Assembly: GCA_944368875.1 (NCBI GenBank)
Contig: CALVXF010000009.1
Coordinates: 1 to 34,414 of the forward strand
Length of the DNA stretch: 34,414 bases
Direction of reading: 5' to 3'
Source: an uncultured Bacilli bacterium
GTDB lineage: Bacteria; Bacillota_I; Bacilli_A; RF39; UBA660
Shown: positions 7,387-14,674 of the stretch, one piece after another
Layout: every line of letters begins with the position of its first letter
Position numbering within the stretch: position 1 is the stretch's first letter
The notes under the pieces: model-generated
The model's database searches: none
What the model was told of the DNA's origin: nothing
Seen by the model: the letters and a program-made list of their open reading frames with translations, nothing else
Program-made: the position numbers and the translations under genes

Positions 7387-8650
7387 AATTAACCATATTT
7401 TTAAATTGACTCATTGTTGTTGTATTGTAAATAGGATAGCGTGGTATTTTATACTTATCACTATTTCGACTGGCTTTTTTATTACCACCAATAAAAGCCA
7501 GTTTAAATCCTACATCTTTAACAGCTTGCATTGCTGTATTATTATAATAATAGAATGGAAAACAAAAAGCTGTGTTAGATTGAAGAACATTAATCGAAGC
7601 TTTTAAATCTTTTACTACCTCATCATAACTACTACATAGCATTTTGGCACCTCTAGGTTGATTACTACAAACACCATCTATATGCATATCATAAGTATGA
7701 GATTGTATATCTAAATAATCTGAGGCATAATTGTAAGAATTCCACCAAGAAGATATCAAAAATAGCGTTGCGTGCATTTGATACTCTTCAAGAATTGGAA
7801 TAAGTTTATTACCATTATCTTTTCCTGTACCCATCGCACCATCATCAATAGTTATAAGAACAGATTTCTTTGGTAATTCAATTTCTCCATACATCCATGC
7901 TCTAAATTCTTCAATTGTTAAAGTTTTAAAATTATTTTCTTTTAAATAATTCAGCTGCTCTTTAAATTTTTTGACATCTAAACAAATGGATTGAGAGCAC
8001 TTTTCTCCTTTAGTTGAATCATAAAAGAAATGATAATTTAATACTGCAATTTTAGGTTCACTAGTAACTACAATTTTTTTACGATAGACAACTTGACGTG
8101 AAATAGAGTTTTCATTACCACTACTATCTTTCACTTTGTATATAACTTCATAAGTACCTTGTTTGTTAATATCGATGTTATTCGTTATTTCAATCTTGGA
8201 ATTTAAATCACTATCATAATTATCTGTCACTACTACTCCTGGATCTTTAAATTCTTCCCCCAAATAAAAATAAATCACGTTATTTCCATTCAAAGTTATA
8301 GTTGGTGGAGTTTTATCAACAACATTGATTTTTCTAATAACTTTCTTAATAAGATTACGATACTTTATAGTATATTCTACATTATAAGAACCAATTTTAT
8401 CATCGCGAATATTATTTTCTATCAAAACTTTATCACTAATATCATTCCCTTTATAAATAGCTTTAGCTCCTAATTCTTCATATTTACTTCCGATTTCAAG
8501 TTCTATGTTACTACCGATTAATTCTATAGATAAATAATTGCTAAAGCCATGGATTTTTTCAAAAAGAAAATAAGAAAAGATACCTGCTAGTAAAATAAAA
8601 ACACAAATAAATAAACTAATAACAACTTTTCTTTTAACACTTTTATTCAT
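7385..8650 (-). CDS. Membrane-anchored polysaccharide deacetylase with two Ig-like (DUF5011-type) domains
   Basis: 421 residues. An N-terminal membrane anchor (9-30) is followed by two Ig-like repeats (about 42-112 and 115-190; note VDKTPPTITLNG and YLGEEFKDPGVVVTDNYD) and a NodB-type deacetylase domain (about 199-421). The catalytic motif TIDDG holds D269-D270. SHTYDMH gives an H-x4-H metal pair (H318, H323), the spacing of PgaB/IcaB-like enzymes; RYP lies near the end. The likely substrate is an N-acetylated wall or surface glycan outside the membrane. It is inserted between yabQ and divIC, so a role in cortex or septal wall modification is possible but inferred. The ATG at 8650 has GGTGATG upstream; a TATAAT at 8667-8672 suggests a weak separate promoter. 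Confidence 0.88.
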   Translation of the reverse strand: MNKSVKRKVVISLFICVFILLAGIFSYFLFEKIHGFSNYLSIELIGSNIELEIGSKYEELGAKAIYKGNDISDKVLIENNIRDDKIGSYNVEYTIKYRNLIKKVIRKINVVDKTPPTITLNGNNVIYFYLGEEFKDPGVVVTDNYDSDLNSKIEITNNIDINKQGTYEVIYKVKDSSGNENSISRQVVYRKKIVVTSEPKIAVLNYHFFYDSTKGEKCSQSICLDVKKFKEQLNYLKENNFKTLTIEEFRAWMYGEIELPKKSVLITIDDGAMGTGKDNGNKLIPILEEYQMHATLFLISSWWNSYNYASDYLDIQSHTYDMHIDGVCSNQPRGAKMLCSSYDEVVKDLKASINVLQSNTAFCFPFYYYNNTAMQAVKDVGFKLAFIGGNKKASRNSDKYKIPRYPIYNTTTMSQFKNMVN

Positions 8651-8703
8651 ACCATCACCAATACTCATTATACTATATTTATAAATATTTTAAAATAAAT
8701 ATA

Positions 8704-8979
8704 TTATTTTTCTTTATAATGATGATAAAAAAAATCTATTGTTAAAAAGGAAAAAAAAGTCATAAAGATGCCATATATATGAATATAGCCATAATTAAAT
8801 AACATTAAAATTAAAAAATACATTAAAGAATGGACTAGACTAAATAACAAGGTAATAGGATATCGATATCTCTTGCGTAAATTATAAATCAATTTAGCAT
8901 TAATTTCTAAAGTAATAAAAACAAATATCCCATATAAAAAAGAAATCAGTAGTAATTCTAATTGGTTAGCTAAGCTCAT
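8704..8979 (-). CDS. yabQ: Spore cortex biosynthesis protein YabQ (short form)
   Basis: 91 residues with three or four hydrophobic segments covering nearly the whole protein. The N-terminal pattern QLELLLISFLYGIF and the following basic stretch LRKRYRYP fit the YabQ family, an inner/outer forespore membrane protein required for cortex formation. B. subtilis YabQ is about twice as long; only the conserved N-terminal part is present here. It overlaps the end of yabP by four bases (ATGA), so the two are translationally coupled, as their joint role predicts. The call rests on weak sequence pattern plus strong gene-order support. Confidence 0.8.
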   Translation of the reverse strand: MSLANQLELLLISFLYGIFVFITLEINAKLIYNLRKRYRYPITLLFSLVHSLMYFLILMLFNYGYIHIYGIFMTFFSFLTIDFFYHHYKEK

Positions 8980-9248
8980 TTAAACAGTTTGTTAAAAAGA
9001 CTATTTTCGTGATTTTTACTATTATCCTTATAATCTAAACTATCTATCATTCCTTTTATAGAAATTTGTCCTTCTAAAGTATCTAATTTAATAATTTCTA
9101 AATTATTGCCCTTGATGGTCATATATCCCATATTAGTATCTACTAAAAATTCATGCTCGTCAAAACTATCTATTTTCTTAACCCCAGTTATAATAATATT
9201 TTTTCGACTATTAATTGTCACATTATGATTTACTATATCTTTGTCCAT
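8976..9248 (-). CDS. yabP: Sporulation protein YabP
   Basis: 90 residues, soluble. The sequence fits the YabP/YqfC family: HNVTINSRKNIIITGVKKIDSF, then EFLVDTNMGYMTIKGNNLEI, a later GQISIKG and a terminal LFNKLFK. YabP is a mother-cell protein needed for cortex synthesis together with YabQ. The ATG at 9248 is chosen because AGGTGATGAT precedes it; twelve further codons upstream overlap the promoter region. It lies directly downstream of the spoVG terminator and is preceded by a SigE-like promoter, consistent with mother-cell expression in Bacillus. Confidence 0.92.
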   Translation of the reverse strand: MDKDIVNHNVTINSRKNIIITGVKKIDSFDEHEFLVDTNMGYMTIKGNNLEIIKLDTLEGQISIKGMIDSLDYKDNSKNHENSLFNKLFK

Positions 9249-9263
9249 ATCATCACCTATTAA

Positions 9264-9291
9264 ATCATATGTAGTAGCATTCAAAATATGA
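9264..9291 (-). promoter_or_regulatory. Candidate SigE-type promoter for yabP-yabQ
   Basis: TCATATT (9291-9285), a 13-base spacer and CATATGAT (9271-9264). The -35 is a full match to the SigE pattern KMATATT, and the -10 matches CATANNNT. The spacer is one base shorter than usual, and the leader would be very short. It overlaps the T-run of the spoVG terminator. Confidence 0.45.
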
Positions 9292-9313
9292 AAAAAGAGC
9301 CTAAGCTCTTTTT
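9289..9313 (-). terminator. Intrinsic terminator of spoVG
   Basis: Stem AAAAAGAGC (9292-9300) / GCTCTTTTT (9305-9313) with a CTAA loop, immediately after the spoVG stop and followed by T residues on the minus strand. Confidence 0.85.
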
Positions 9314-9314
9314 A

Positions 9315-9590
9315 TTATTCAGCAGTATTTTCTACTTCTGCTTTTTCATATGCTTCTAAAATCGCATCTTCAAACATTTTTCTTACTTCTGAATTAATAG
9401 GATGTGCTACATCACGATGAGCTCCTGTTGCAGTTTTGCGGTTAGGCATCGCGATAAATAATCCATTATCTCCATCAATAATTCTAATATCATGAACGAT
9501 AAAACTGTCATCTAATAAAACAGATGCAATACCTTTCATTCTAGAATTTTCTTTTTCGAATTTTCGAACATTAACAGACGTAATTTTCAA
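9315..9590 (-). CDS. spoVG: SpoVG family RNA-binding regulator
   Basis: 91 residues, typical for the family. MKITSVNVRKF, the KGIASVLLDDSFIVHDIRIIDG core and FIAMPNRK are diagnostic. SpoVG is a small RNA/DNA-binding regulator that affects septation, sporulation and, in other Firmicutes, virulence and capsule. The start is TTG, supported by GGGAG eight bases upstream and by the conserved N-terminus. It has its own promoter and terminator, so it is likely a separate transcript within the cluster. Confidence 0.96.
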   Translation of the reverse strand: MKITSVNVRKFEKENSRMKGIASVLLDDSFIVHDIRIIDGDNGLFIAMPNRKTATGAHRDVAHPINSEVRKMFEDAILEAYEKAEVENTAE

Positions 9591-9625
9591 GTAAATCGCT
9601 CCCTTCAGAATTGTATTACACTTTA

Positions 9626-9654
9626 ATTATAATACATATATCAAAGAAAAGCAA
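9626..9654 (-). promoter_or_regulatory. Sigma-A-type promoter of spoVG
   Basis: TTGCTT, a 17-base spacer and TATAAT, located between veg and spoVG. In B. subtilis spoVG is read from a SigH promoter; no SigH pattern was seen here. Confidence 0.6.
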
Positions 9655-9656
9655 GA

Positions 9657-9890
9657 TTATAAATCAATATGAATTAAACTTGTGATAATATCATTATAAG
9701 AAAAAGATTTAACAATATTACTATCAACTAACGAAACAGTAAAAACATTACTATATAATTCTTTGATTCGTACGCGATATCGTTCAAACTTATTGCGACC
9801 TAAATTATACTCAAGCGTAAAATCTCGATCTTTAATAGCGTCTAGTTTATCTTTAACATCGTCAATTCGCTTAGCGTGGATATCCAACAT
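9657..9890 (-). CDS. veg: Veg family protein
   Basis: 77 residues. The core fits Veg: a first helix with IDDVKDKLDAIKDRDFTLEYN, LGRNKFERYRVRIKELYSNVFTV (given here in parts), and a terminal SFSYNDIITSLIHI. Veg is a small, abundant protein that in B. subtilis stimulates biofilm formation and helps spore outgrowth; its mechanism is unclear. The start overlaps the last 20 bases of yabG, and an AAAGGA lies seven bases upstream inside that gene. The order yabG-veg is the same as in Bacillus. Confidence 0.9.
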   Translation of the reverse strand: MLDIHAKRIDDVKDKLDAIKDRDFTLEYNLGRNKFERYRVRIKELYSNVFTVSLVDSNIVKSFSYNDIITSLIHIDL

Positions 9891-10641
9891 ACATAGTTCC
9901 TTTCGTTTTTATACCACCTATTCCTAAAGAACCATATTTTGTTTTATCTAATAATTCTTTTAAGTTGATATCTTCACTAACATCGAGTAAACTTATACTA
10001 GCCGCAATAATAGCTGGATCCAAAGCATGAATATTAATTCTTTTAGGACTTGATGCAAAATTCGCACCTGCTTTTATCAACTCCTCATAATCACTTTGAC
10101 AAGCTCCAGCAATAATAATTAATTTATCATGACTTTTTTCATATCTTCGTGCCTCTTTAACAGCATTAACAAAATTGATACTATTTTTATAAGCATCAAT
10201 ATTATCAACATTTCCTTTCTTTTTGTAATAGGCATCATGCCCTGTAATAACTACAATATTAGGATTGTGCTCTGCTAGCAAAAGATTGATATTATTTGCT
10301 ATATCATTTTCACTTTCTTTAATACCTATGGCCCAAATATTATTTTCTTTATAAAAATTCAAACACTTATTTAAATAATCTTCATCACCATCGATATGCA
10401 AAATTTTACCAGGCAAATAAAAATAATCATCGCGATTTAAACAATTAAAATTGCGTACTTTTTCATAAAACTCATCTTCATTTTTTTCCACAACTAAAAC
10501 TAAATCTTCAATTGGGCTATCAGCATATAATCTAACATCCGTTCCTTTTAAATAACAAACATTATCTTCAATTTTAACAACTTTAAAAACAATATCATTA
10601 CCATAAGAATTACGAGTAACTAAATCGCCTACTTTAATCAT
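9871..10641 (-). CDS. yabG: Sporulation-specific cysteine protease YabG
   Basis: 256 residues. YabG processes spore coat proteins late in sporulation. The N-terminal MIKVGDLVTRNSY and the LPGKILHIDGD segment match the family. H135 lies in VVITGHDAYYK and C181 in IIIAGACQSDYEEL; their 46-residue spacing equals that reported, to my recollection, for the active His and Cys of B. subtilis YabG (172 and 218). The ATG at 10641 has TGGTGAT just upstream; the 15 extra upstream codons are unlikely. A CATATACT element at 10656-10663 resembles a SigE/SigK -10, but no good -35 accompanies it. It follows the ftsX terminator and overlaps veg. Confidence 0.94.
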   Translation of the reverse strand: MIKVGDLVTRNSYGNDIVFKVVKIEDNVCYLKGTDVRLYADSPIEDLVLVVEKNEDEFYEKVRNFNCLNRDDYFYLPGKILHIDGDEDYLNKCLNFYKENNIWAIGIKESENDIANNINLLLAEHNPNIVVITGHDAYYKKKGNVDNIDAYKNSINFVNAVKEARRYEKSHDKLIIIAGACQSDYEELIKAGANFASSPKRINIHALDPAIIAASISLLDVSEDINLKELLDKTKYGSLGIGGIKTKGTMYVGYPR

Positions 10642-10683
10642 ATAATCACCAGTTAAGTATATGATTTTAAAAAATATATATAA

Positions 10684-10711
10684 CAAAAACAGTCAAATAA
10701 TTGACTGTTTT
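10684..10711 (-). terminator. Intrinsic terminator after ftsX
   Basis: Eleven-base-pair stem AAAACAGTCAA (10686-10696) / TTGACTGTTTT (10701-10711) with a 4-base loop, followed on the minus strand by T residues. Confidence 0.8.
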
Positions 10712-10716
10712 GATAT

Positions 10717-11616
10717 TTAAATTTTCAAATGTTTTCTAACAGCAAGTAAACTTCCAAACATTCCCACAATCATTCCAATAACTAATAAAATGATTGAGAC
10801 CCATACAACAAATGGCATTGGTTCTACTAATTGAATTATTTGCGAAAATAAAATTCCTCCTGATTGCTCATACAAAGCTGTATAACCATAGATAGTTGCT
10901 AGCATAGGTATAATGGAACCTAAGATTCCTAAAAATAAGCCTTCAAAAACAAAAGGTATTTTAATATTTAAATTGCTAGCACCAACTAAGCGCATAATTT
11001 CGATTTCTTTACGACGTGAATAAATCGTAATTTTAATTGTATTAGAAATCAAGAATGCTGTTACAACAATCAATGTCACAACAATAAAAATACAAACATT
11101 GCGGACAACTTTAAAAACATTAACTAATTGTTCAACCATTCCTTCGCCATATTTAACAACATCAACACCACTTAATTCTTTTATCTCATTAGCTGTATTG
11201 CCAATTCTTTCTATATCAACAACTTTAATTTTAAATGAATCTTGTAGTGGGTTTTCATCTTCTGTATAATTTTCCATAACATTTTTAAAATCTTCGCTTG
11301 CTTCCATCATCTCGTTTTTAGTATCTTCTTTTGATTGAAAAACAACACTTTCGACATTGTCAAGACGTTCTATTTGTGATTGAAGTAATTTAATATCAAC
11401 TTCTTCTATTCCTTTATCGAGAAAGGCTACAATCGTCACATCTTTTTCAATTAACGTTGCGATATTATTGACATTTAATGAAAGAATAACAGATATTGAT
11501 ACAACTAATAAGGTAATCGTAATACACGTTATTGACGCTAATGATAGTGAAAAATTACGAAAAACACTTTTAAAAGAATCTCTTATATCTCTACTTAATA
11601 TTCTAAATACCTTCAT
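10717..11616 (-). CDS. ftsX: Cell division ABC transporter permease FtsX
   Basis: 299 residues. A cytoplasmic N-terminus (SRDIRDSFKSVFRNF) precedes membrane segment 1 (about 24-47), an outside domain (48-170), and three more membrane segments (about 172-193, 222-245, 268-292) with the FtsX-like stretch RRKEIEIMRLVGAS between the second and third. FtsX relays the ATPase cycle of FtsE to peptidoglycan hydrolases outside; in Bacillus it activates CwlO and affects sporulation. It overlaps the end of ftsE by 14 bases, so the pair is coupled. Confidence 0.95.
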   Translation of the reverse strand: MKVFRILSRDIRDSFKSVFRNFSLSLASITCITITLLVVSISVILSLNVNNIATLIEKDVTIVAFLDKGIEEVDIKLLQSQIERLDNVESVVFQSKEDTKNEMMEASEDFKNVMENYTEDENPLQDSFKIKVVDIERIGNTANEIKELSGVDVVKYGEGMVEQLVNVFKVVRNVCIFIVVTLIVVTAFLISNTIKITIYSRRKEIEIMRLVGASNLNIKIPFVFEGLFLGILGSIIPMLATIYGYTALYEQSGGILFSQIIQLVEPMPFVVWVSIILLVIGMIVGMFGSLLAVRKHLKI

Positions 11617-12298
11617 TTACATAAGTCCCTTCTGCATAATCTTTAACTATTCTTCCAGCGTCTAGAAGAATAACGCGTTTCTTCATTTTTTCAACAATTT
11701 TTGTATCATGAGTAACCATAATAATAGTTGTCCCCATTTTGTTGATTTCGTCTAAAACTTTCATTATTTCCATACTAGTATTTTCATCCAAATTTCCAGT
11801 CGGTTCATCACAAATTAATAACTTAGGTTCATTGACAATCGCACGCGCTATCGCAACACGTTGTTGTTCACCACCACTTAAATTAGTAGGATAGTGTTTT
11901 GCTTTATTTTTAAGTCCAACTAAATCTAGGACTTTTAAAACTTTTTCATAGATTTCACTTTTTGGTAACCCGAAGATTTCTAATGCAAAGGCCACATTTT
12001 CATATACTGTAGATTTTGGTAGTAGTTTAAAATCTTGGTAAACAACACCTAATTTACGACGTAGTTTATAAACTTTACGATTACGAAGTTTAGCAACATT
12101 CAATCCACCAACAATTATCTCTCCAGCGTTGGGTTTTTCTTCACGATACAACATCTTGATTAAAGTACTTTTTCCACATCCGGTTGAACCAATGATAAAT
12201 ACAAACTCACCTTTTTCAATTTTTAAATCCAAATCATAAATAGCTGTAACACCATTTTTGTATGTCTTCTTAACACCTTTCATTCTAATTAAATTCAT
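11603..12298 (-). CDS. ftsE: Cell division ATP-binding protein FtsE
   Basis: 231 residues, a complete ABC ATPase: Walker [10 protein letters not shown] (37-45), Q-loop [10 protein letters not shown], signature [15 protein letters not shown], Walker [13 protein letters not shown] and switch MVTHD. The GNLDENTS stretch and the [14 protein letters not shown] segment are characteristic of FtsE. It powers FtsX. A perfect AAGGAGGTAAGGT precedes the ATG. Third gene of a probable prfB-yitT-ftsE-ftsX transcript; prfB and ftsEX are neighbours in many Firmicutes. Confidence 0.97.
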   Translation of the reverse strand: MNLIRMKGVKKTYKNGVTAIYDLDLKIEKGEFVFIIGSTGCGKSTLIKMLYREEKPNAGEIIVGGLNVAKLRNRKVYKLRRKLGVVYQDFKLLPKSTVYENVAFALEIFGLPKSEIYEKVLKVLDLVGLKNKAKHYPTNLSGGEQQRVAIARAIVNEPKLLICDEPTGNLDENTSMEIMKVLDEINKMGTTIIMVTHDTKIVEKMKKRVILLDAGRIVKDYAEGTYVNEGI

Positions 12299-12315
12299 AC
12301 CTTACCTCCTTAAAA

Positions 12316-13218
12316 TTATTCTCCACCATAAACTTCATATGCATCTGTAACAAGGAAGAATGCTTCAGAATCAATACTATTAATACCTTCTTTAAGTAAA
12401 AAATACTCTTTTGTAGGTATTATACACATAATAACTTTACGATGATCACCAGTAAATCCCCCACGACCGTCTAATACCGTAACCCCATGGTTAAGTGAAT
12501 TCATAACAAATTTTTTGACTGCTGTTTCATGAGTAGTTACAATATAAAAACATTTTGATTGTGATATACCTAAAATAACTTGGTCAGCCATAAAGCTAAG
12601 TAAATATAAAACAATAATTGCATACATTACTTTTTCCCATGCGAATACAACTCCTGGACCTCCCAAGAAAAAGCCAGCACTTAAAACTATTAAGCCATCT
12701 GACATAAGCATTGCTTTTCCAATACTAACTTTAGCATATTTACTAATAATTTGATTAATGATGTCTGTACCACCAGTTGTAAATCCTGTTTTAAAAATAG
12801 CACCAGACCCAACACCCGCAATAATTCCACCAAAAATCGCACACATTAAAGTATTTTCAATATTTAACTGTAATAATTCAGGTAATCCAGAAGTTAGTTC
12901 AACCATCAAAGGAAATAAAATAGAACCGATAATTGAACCTTTTGTTTTTTCCCAACCTAAAGCAAAATAACTCACAATTAACAAAATTAAAGATAAACTT
13001 AAAATGACAACAGATGGTGTTAAGTCAAATAGATTATTAAGAATTATGGCAATTCCTGATACTCCGCCATTAACTATTTCTTCTGCTAAAAAGAAAGCAT
13101 TAAAAGCTAAAGCATATATAAAACATCCAATAACTAATAAAGAATAACGTCTAACTAATCCTTTTTTTTCAATTAATGTGATTATGTCTTCTTTTTTTTC
13201 TTTTTTTCTAAACAACAT
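12316..13218 (-). CDS. YitT family membrane protein
   Basis: 300 residues. Five or six hydrophobic segments lie between about residues 25 and 215, including the family stretch NGGVSGIAIILNNLF and a GFTTGGTDIINQI loop. A cytoplasmic DUF2179-type domain (about 216-300) has the GVTVLDGRGGFTG motif. Members occur in several copies in Firmicutes; the transported substrate, if any, is not known. The start codon directly follows the prfB stop codon, and its ribosome binding site (AGAGGT) lies in the last codons of prfB, so translation is coupled. Confidence 0.9.
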   Translation of the reverse strand: MLFRKKEKKEDIITLIEKKGLVRRYSLLVIGCFIYALAFNAFFLAEEIVNGGVSGIAIILNNLFDLTPSVVILSLSLILLIVSYFALGWEKTKGSIIGSILFPLMVELTSGLPELLQLNIENTLMCAIFGGIIAGVGSGAIFKTGFTTGGTDIINQIISKYAKVSIGKAMLMSDGLIVLSAGFFLGGPGVVFAWEKVMYAIIVLYLLSFMADQVILGISQSKCFYIVTTHETAVKKFVMNSLNHGVTVLDGRGGFTGDHRKVIMCIIPTKEYFLLKEGINSIDSEAFFLVTDAYEVYGGE

Positions 13219-14320
13219 CTAATTACCTCTTTTCAAATTATCATTAATAAACATATCTATATCACCATCTAAAACTTTAGAAACATTAACGTTTTCAGTA
13301 TTAGTTCGGTGATCTTTAACAAGTGTATAAGGACACATAACATAACTACGAATTTGGGAACCAAAATTGATTTCTTTTTGTTCACCTTTAATTGCTTGCA
13401 TTTCATCCTTTCTTTTTTCTAACTCAAGTTGATATAATTTATTTTTTAAAATTTCCAAAGCTTTTTCTCTATTTTGAATTTGACTGCGCTCATTTTGGCA
13501 AGTAACTACTATTTTAGTAGGTAGATGGGTAATACGCACTGCGCTATCGGTTGTATTAACATGTTGGCCACCTGCTCCACTAGAACGATATACATCTATT
13601 TTTAAATCACTTTCTTTAACTTCAATATTTATTTTACTATTATCAAAAAGTGGTGTAACTTCAACACTAGCAAAAGATGTGTGACGTCTAGCATTAGAAT
13701 CAAATGGTGAAATACGCACTAAACGATGAACGCCTACTTCATTTTTCAAATAACCATAGGCATTAATTCCTTTTACAATAAATGTAACACTTTTGATTCC
13801 AGCTTCCTCGCCTTCCTCTTTATCAATTATTTCTATTTTATAATCCTTATCATTTGCCCAGCGTGTATACATACGAAACAACATGCTAGCCCAATCCATA
13901 GATTCTGTTCCACCCGCACCAGGATGAATTTCTAATATCGCACTTAATTTATCATATGGATCATTTAATAATTCAGAAATTTCTACTTTATTCATCTCTA
14001 ACTCTAGTTCTAACAATTCTTCTTCCAATAAACTATTTAGTTCACTATCAAAGTTGTTTTTCAATTCTGATAATAGATCTAAATTATTTTTAATTCTATC
14101 ACCTAAATTTGATACATTATTTAAACTGTTTTTTAAATCATTTAATTCGTTGATTATTTCTGTACTTTTATTTTTATCATTCCAAAAATTAACATCTTTA
14201 GTTATTTCTTCTAAAGAAGCAATTTTTTTCTCTTTATTTAAAGGGTCAAAGCGACCTCCATAGTGAAGAACACCTTGCTTCTAAATTATTATATCTATTA
14301 GCTAATTCATATAATTCCAT
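13219..14320 (-). CDS. prfB: Peptide chain release factor 2, made by programmed +1 frameshift
   Basis: RF2 ends translation at UGA and UAA. The gene is in two frames. Frame 1 runs 24 codons from the ATG at 14320 (MELYELANRYNN...) to a UGA at 14248-14246. Frame 2, entered by +1 slippage at CTT, begins DPLNKEKKIASLEEI and runs to 13219. The joined product is 366 residues, the length of B. subtilis RF2. SPF, the RF2 stop-recognition motif, and GAGGQ, the peptidyl-hydrolysis motif, are present. AGGAG precedes the ATG. A reading that ignores the shift would lose about 85 N-terminal residues. First gene of a probable operon with yitT, ftsE and ftsX. Confidence 0.96.
14245..14259 (-). promoter_or_regulatory. 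prfB programmed +1 frameshift site
   Basis: GGAGGT (14259-14254), two bases, then CTT TGA C (14251-14245). This is the standard RF2 autoregulatory signal: an internal Shine-Dalgarno close to a slippery CUU followed by in-frame UGA C. Low RF2 favours slippage and restores RF2. Confidence 0.95.
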
Positions 14321-14345
14321 TTCTATTCTCCTAACTAACAAAATT

Positions 14346-14374
14346 ATTATAACATTTTTAGACGAAAATTCAAA
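14346..14374 (-). promoter_or_regulatory. Sigma-A-type promoter of the prfB operon
   Basis: TTTGAA, a 17-base spacer and TATAAT inside an extended -10, TGTTATAAT (14354-14346), placed 26 bases before the prfB ATG. Confidence 0.65.
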
Positions 14375-14390
14375 TAATTTAACGCATATT

Positions 14391-14413
14391 AAAAGAAGTT
14401 ATGACAACTTCTT
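14391..14413 (-). terminator. Intrinsic terminator of yutD
   Basis: Stem AAGAAGTT (14393-14400) / AACTTCTT (14406-14413) with a 5-base loop, followed by TTTTAAT on the minus strand. The yutD stop codon (14401-14399) is inside the hairpin. Confidence 0.65.
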
Positions 14414-14674
14414 CAAAACAAAATAACGACAACCATAAGCGCAGTTATCTTTTAAATATACTTCTTTTTTATTAAAATCATTAATTGGATTATAAATCTT
14501 ATTGTTTTTATTGCAAAAACCTTTTAAGCGCAATTTTCCATAAGCCCAATCACCCATAATATAATCATATGGAATAAAATAATCAGTTGCTTTTTTTACA
14601 ACTTCTTCTTCATCAAAACCATTGAAATCTTCAATTAATTCATATTCTAAATTATTCAACTCTATTTTCTTCAT
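14399..14674 (-). CDS. yutD: YutD family protein (DUF1027)
   Basis: 91 residues, soluble. The family pattern is clear: YELIEDFNGFDEEEV, then YDYIMGDWAYGKLRLKGF and the C-terminal CAYGCRYFVLKK with two conserved Cys. The function of the family is not established. It shares one base (TAATG) with the end of the glycosidase gene, so translation is coupled. In B. subtilis yutD and yunB lie in the same chromosomal neighbourhood, which supports both calls. Confidence 0.9.
   Translation of the reverse strand: MKKIELNNLEYELIEDFNGFDEEEVVKKATDYFIPYDYIMGDWAYGKLRLKGFCNKNNKIYNPINDFNKKEVYLKDNCAYGCRYFVLKKLS

Noticed and set aside
11350-11356. TTCGACA (0A-box complement) in ftsX
   Set aside because: It lies within coding sequence far from any promoter; similar chance copies occur near 2260 and 5062.
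14065-14248. Reading prfB as a broken gene or pseudogene
   Set aside because: The frame break has the complete programmed-frameshift signal and the joined product has full RF2 length.
14054-14263. Plus-strand ORF over the 5' part of prfB
   Set aside because: The minus strand here encodes the RF2 N-terminus after the +1 shift; the plus-strand frame is a shadow.
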